A stretch of 64,000 nt of DNA, taken from Moraxellaceae bacterium. Its GTDB lineage: Bacteria > Pseudomonadota > Gammaproteobacteria > Pseudomonadales > Moraxellaceae. The stretch is from positions 186,001 to 250,000 of the forward strand of contig JACKNZ010000005.1 of NCBI GenBank assembly GCA_024234595.1, written 5' to 3'. The notes beneath the pieces were generated by a model, which made no database searches, was not told the origin of the DNA, and saw only the letters and a program-made list of their open reading frames with translations. Positions within the stretch are counted from its first letter, which is position 1. Every line of letters starts with the position of its first letter. The translations under genes and the position numbers were made by a program. Shown in pieces: positions 61,185-64,000 of the stretch.

Positions 61185-62651
61185 TTAAGCACTCAGTTTT
61201 TCTGGTGGCACAACCAAGTATTTAACACCAGCCATTTGTTCAGCAATACGCTGAACTTGGCAACTATAACCCATCTCGTTATCGTACCAAACATACAACG
61301 AGACATGATTACCGTTTACAATGGTCGCTTGAGCATCAAAAATACCTGCTGAGCGAGAGCCAATAAAGTCAGACGACACTACTTCGGTTGAGCTAGTGTA
61401 TTCGATTTGACCTTGTAAATTGGAGTGCAAGGCGATTTGACGCACATACTCATTTAACTCCTCACGATTAACCGCTTGTGGGAAAGTTAAATTTAGAATC
61501 GCTAACGACACATTAGGTGTTGGCACACGCACCGAGTTACCTGTTAACTTACCTGCTAACACAGGCAAGGCTTTAGCAACGGCTTTAGCTGCACCTGTTT
61601 CGGTAATAACCATGTTTAACACCGCAGAGCGACCGCGACGGTCAGCTTTGTGGTAGTTATCAATTAAGTTTTGGTCGTTAGTAAAGGAGTGAACGGTTTC
61701 GACATGACCTGACTCAATGGTGTATTTATCGTTTAACACTTTGAGCATCGGCGTAATAGCGTTTGTGGTACAAGAAGCAGCCGAAATAATTTTGTCAGAA
61801 TCTAAAATATCGCTGCTGTTAATGCCATAAACGATGTTTTTGACTGAACCTTTAGCGGGTGCAGTTAAAATCACTCGCGCCACACCGTTACAGGTTAAAT
61901 GACGACCCAAACCAACATCATCTTTAAGTTTGCCTGTGTTATCAATCAAAATCGCGTTATTGATACCATATTGGGTGTAATCAACATCTTCGGGCTTGCT
62001 GGCATAAATGACTTTAATAAAGTTACCGTTGGCAATAATCGCTTCGTTTTCTTCGTCAACCGCAATCGTACCATCAAAAGAACCATGCACCGAATCACGA
62101 CGCAATAACGAAGCACGTTTAGCCAAGTCACCTTCTTGGGTTTTACGCACCACAATCGCTCGCAAACGCAAACCTTGACCACTGCCTGTTTGCTCAATAA
62201 TCAAACGCGCTAACATACGACCAATACGACCAAAGCCATATAAAACCACGTCTGTTGCTTTGGCATCAGACGCTAAACCAATGGCTGGTTCTGCTTGTTG
62301 ACGCAAAAATTCAGCTGGCGACAAGCTTTTGTCACTGTTTTTGTAAGCAATGGCAATCTTACCCACATCTAACTGGCAAGAACCAATATCAGTCATTTGA
62401 TTGAGTGCTTCGATAAAGGGAGCTGTGTCCACAACCGACAACTCACCTGCAATCATACGCACACGACGATGGAGCTTTAAAATTTGAATAATCGAACGAT
62501 TGACTAAACTACGGCTATACACCTGAACGATAATGTTACGCTCACGGTATAATTTGCCAATAATGGGTAATAAGTTTTCGGTAATCGCTTCACGATTTTT
62601 CCAACGACCAAAATGGTCTTCTTGCAAGGCTTGAATGTTGTTAACAGTCAC
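61185..62651 (-). CDS. gap: Glyceraldehyde-3-phosphate dehydrogenase, long form
   Basis: A 488-residue GAPDH: an extra N-terminal domain of about 125 residues precedes the NAD-binding GFGRIGRMLARL. The active Cys is in SAASCTTNAITPML and the His in ETVHSFTNDQNL; WYDNEMGYSCQV is the usual C-terminal segment. Such extended GAPDHs are known in Pseudomonas and Acinetobacter and tend to be gluconeogenic, but cofactor and direction here are inferred. Single gene with its own promoter (62728-62756) and terminator. Confidence 0.93.
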   Translation of the reverse strand: MTVNNIQALQEDHFGRWKNREAITENLLPIIGKLYRERNIIVQVYSRSLVNRSIIQILKLHRRVRMIAGELSVVDTAPFIEALNQMTDIGSCQLDVGKIAIAYKNSDKSLSPAEFLRQQAEPAIGLASDAKATDVVLYGFGRIGRMLARLIIEQTGSGQGLRLRAIVVRKTQEGDLAKRASLLRRDSVHGSFDGTIAVDEENEAIIANGNFIKVIYASKPEDVDYTQYGINNAILIDNTGKLKDDVGLGRHLTCNGVARVILTAPAKGSVKNIVYGINSSDILDSDKIISAASCTTNAITPMLKVLNDKYTIESGHVETVHSFTNDQNLIDNYHKADRRGRSAVLNMVITETGAAKAVAKALPVLAGKLTGNSVRVPTPNVSLAILNLTFPQAVNREELNEYVRQIALHSNLQGQIEYTSSTEVVSSDFIGSRSAGIFDAQATIVNGNHVSLYVWYDNEMGYSCQVQRIAEQMAGVKYLVVPPEKLSA

Positions 62652-62727
62652 CAGCGTGTCCTCTCATAAATGGGCGGATATAACGAGCTTGCCTACCTTT
62701 AACGGTTTAGGCCGCAAAAACCGCGCT

Positions 62728-62756
62728 ATTCTACTGTTTTTTGCTCAAGATGTCAG
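62728..62756 (-). promoter_or_regulatory. Sigma-70 promoter of gap
   Basis: On the minus strand CTGACA (62751-62756) and TAGAAT (62728-62733) are separated by exactly 17 bases, one mismatch each from consensus, about 75 bases upstream of the start codon. Confidence 0.65.
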
Positions 62757-62826
62757 TTTTTAACGCAGAAATTATGCCTCTGGCGGCAAATATCAAGACT
62801 AATACATACAAGTCTTTTTTGACTGT

Positions 62827-62906
62827 GGTTTCGACTGCGCTCAACCAACCAAAATATTCCCTGAGCCTGTCGAAGAGTCGAACGGTAGCTGAGCGAAGTC
62901 GAAGCT
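62827..62906. repeat. Cluster of GTCGAAG-family repeats
   Basis: Three related segments: GGTTTCGACTGCGCTCAACC, CCCTGAGCCTGTCGAAGAGT and GTAGCTGAGCGAAGTCGAAG. They share the CGAAG/CTTCG and GCTCAG cores with the copies at 6408 and 9185 and sit at the 3' end of the DUF1244 gene. Confidence 0.65.
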
Positions 62907-63153
62907 ATTTTTGATACTTAGCTTTCCACTCTTCGTAAGGCATACCATAAATTTGCTGGCGTGCTTGGTCATAATCCATAGTCAGTCCCCGCTCCTCAGC
63001 TGCGGCTTTGAGCCATTTAGCCAAACAGTTACGACAAAAACCTGCTAGATTCATTAAATCTATATTTTGTACTTCGGTATGGCTTTGCAAATGTGCCACT
63101 AAACGACGAAATGCGGCTGCCTCTAATTCGGTTTGAAGTTGCTCATCTATCAT
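62905..63153 (-). CDS. DUF1244 family protein
   Basis: An 82-residue soluble protein with the strongly conserved NIDLMNLAGFCRNCLAKW (about residues 30-47), including the paired Cys, and YGMPYEEWKAKYQ near the end. This is the DUF1244 family, common in proteobacteria, function unknown. Starts three bases after the acyltransferase stop, so they are co-transcribed. Its 3' end abuts the repeat cluster. Confidence 0.9.
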   Translation of the reverse strand: MIDEQLQTELEAAAFRRLVAHLQSHTEVQNIDLMNLAGFCRNCLAKWLKAAAEERGLTMDYDQARQQIYGMPYEEWKAKYQK

Positions 63154-63156
63154 GCT

Positions 63157-63990
63157 CTAGTCTCTATGGGTTAATTTTTTGCGCCAAGTTGGCCAGTTCT
63201 TTTGCTCTTGCTCTCGTTGAGCAAACAAATCATTCATCAGTTGGTAAATTGCCGACTCAACTTGTTCACGCACTTGCCATTGTGCGGCTTTGTCATCACA
63301 ATTCTCTTGCAAATGTTGAGTGCTAATAGCCTCGCCAAAACCAAAATAAAATTTTTCGGGACGTGGTAATAAGCCTAATCCCGTTGCCAAAGGCAAAAAG
63401 GCATCACCACCACGTAAATATTTGTCCTTGATACCTGTTTTATCTAAAAGTTTGCCGACACGAGATTGATAAAAGTCTTGGGCATCATAACGAATATCAA
63501 AGGTTTCATCCGCCCCCACCGATGCAAAGGGAATAATATCATAACCATGCTGCATCGCCATGCGTGCAAATCCCGTACGCTCTTTCCACACTAATTGATA
63601 TTCTTCACCTTTATTTTTCATCACCTCACGGCCACCCCCAGGAAAAACCAATATATGCTCTTTGGCTTGCATTAGCTGTTGACAGTTTTCAGGTGTACCC
63701 GCCACGCAGCCATTGTCCCACAACAAATCACGCCACAGTGGTATTTTAAAATGAATATGGTCGCCAAGGGAGCGCAAAAAAATGCCTTTATGACGATATA
63801 AGCCTAACAGCATCAATGGCGCATCAAGTGTGCCGTAAAGGGTATGATTACCGACATATAATGCTGGCCTAGCACGGTCAATATTATCTAAACCACTAAA
63901 CACAGGGTCAAACCACTGTTGTTGTAGCCATAATGCTTGTTCAATCTTTTTTAAGGGCGGAGGAACAAAGGTTAAAGGATGATTCATCAT
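63157..63990 (-). CDS. PlsC-like lysophospholipid acyltransferase family protein
   Basis: A 277-residue acyltransferase. The catalytic HX4D is in NHTLYGTLDAPLM (near residue 48) and the glycerol-phosphate-binding motif in LVFPGGGREVMKN, with the third block IIPFASVGADE. This matches the diacylglycerol acyltransferase-like/LPLAT group rather than PlsC itself; acceptor unknown. Start ATG 63990 or 63987. Probably complete, with its promoter beyond or at the window edge. Confidence 0.87.
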   Translation of the reverse strand: MMNHPLTFVPPPLKKIEQALWLQQQWFDPVFSGLDNIDRARPALYVGNHTLYGTLDAPLMLLGLYRHKGIFLRSLGDHIHFKIPLWRDLLWDNGCVAGTPENCQQLMQAKEHILVFPGGGREVMKNKGEEYQLVWKERTGFARMAMQHGYDIIPFASVGADETFDIRYDAQDFYQSRVGKLLDKTGIKDKYLRGGDAFLPLATGLGLLPRPEKFYFGFGEAISTQHLQENCDDKAAQWQVREQVESAIYQLMNDLFAQREQEQKNWPTWRKKLTHRD

Positions 63991-64000
63991 AAAATACTCA

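Overview
The window looks like chromosomal DNA of a gammaproteobacterium, most probably a member of the Moraxellaceae (Acinetobacter/Psychrobacter/Agitococcus side of the Pseudomonadales). The reasons are protein character (a complete Na+-NQR operon, a long 488-residue GAPDH, FimL, NqrM, LifO-dependent lipases), a moderate G+C content judged by eye, and a gene order at 39-55 kb that I recall from Pseudomonas aeruginosa PA1806-PA1823. The genus is inference; no rRNA or tRNA gene was seen to anchor it.

Layout. 1-6.3 kb: K+ channel with RCK domains (cut by the window edge), a coupled membrane protein, GNAT and SAM methyltransferase, an enoyl-CoA hydratase/HIBYL-CoA hydrolase-like protein, ung, a TetR regulator, a small periplasmic protein and a glycerophosphodiester phosphodiesterase. 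6.4-8 kb: guanidinium exporter gdx, then nqrM and apbE, the two maturation genes for Na+-NQR, placed about 47 kb from the nqr operon. 8-13.7 kb: a decaying accessory island: type III restriction subunit, a zeta-like kinase with a small partner, a broken type III methyltransferase, an antitoxin with a truncated VapC, and a duplicated scrap of the mod 3' end. 13.8-17.3 kb: glnS, ppiB, lpxH. 17.5-21.2 kb: two paralogous secreted lipases either side of their foldase lifO, all leftward. 21.5-26.2 kb: miaE, an LpxL-type acyltransferase, and a compact tellurite/stress unit (two TelA-like genes and terD). 26.3-31.3 kb: TetR-MFP-RND efflux operon. 31.4-38 kb: lipocalin, small conserved protein, HI0933-type flavoprotein, LEH-like protein, dbpA, and the GDYXXLXY/DUF4401/DUF2157 trio. 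38-54.8 kb: sohB, nudC, fimL, dnaQ, rnhA, yafS, gloB, mltD, a Yej/Npp-type peptide ABC transporter interrupted by an N6-adenine methyltransferase, and fabI. 54.9-60.8 kb: nqrABCDEF. 61.2-64 kb: gap, a DUF1244 protein and a PlsC-like acyltransferase.

Working together: NqrM and ApbE should mature the NQR complex; LifO should fold both lipases in the periplasm before export; the Yej/Npp transporter imports peptides or peptide-like compounds; LpxH and the LpxL-type enzyme belong to lipid A synthesis.

The most unusual layer is repetitive DNA. At least four short repeat families are scattered between genes and sometimes inside them: a GTAG-bounded REP family in fixed alpha/beta pairs (ten units), a MITE-like element with AGGACTTACGC termini and exchangeable cores (four copies, two of them flanking lifO), a CCCTC-rich palindromic family, and a CTTCGAC/GTCGAAG family. 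They supply gene ends, fill the lipase and nqr flanks, adjoin the truncated vapC, and one sits in frame inside the restriction gene. I see no clear-cut undescribed system; the best candidates are the zeta-like kinase/small-protein pair inside the type III locus, the tandem-HTH TetR regulator and the MITE family.
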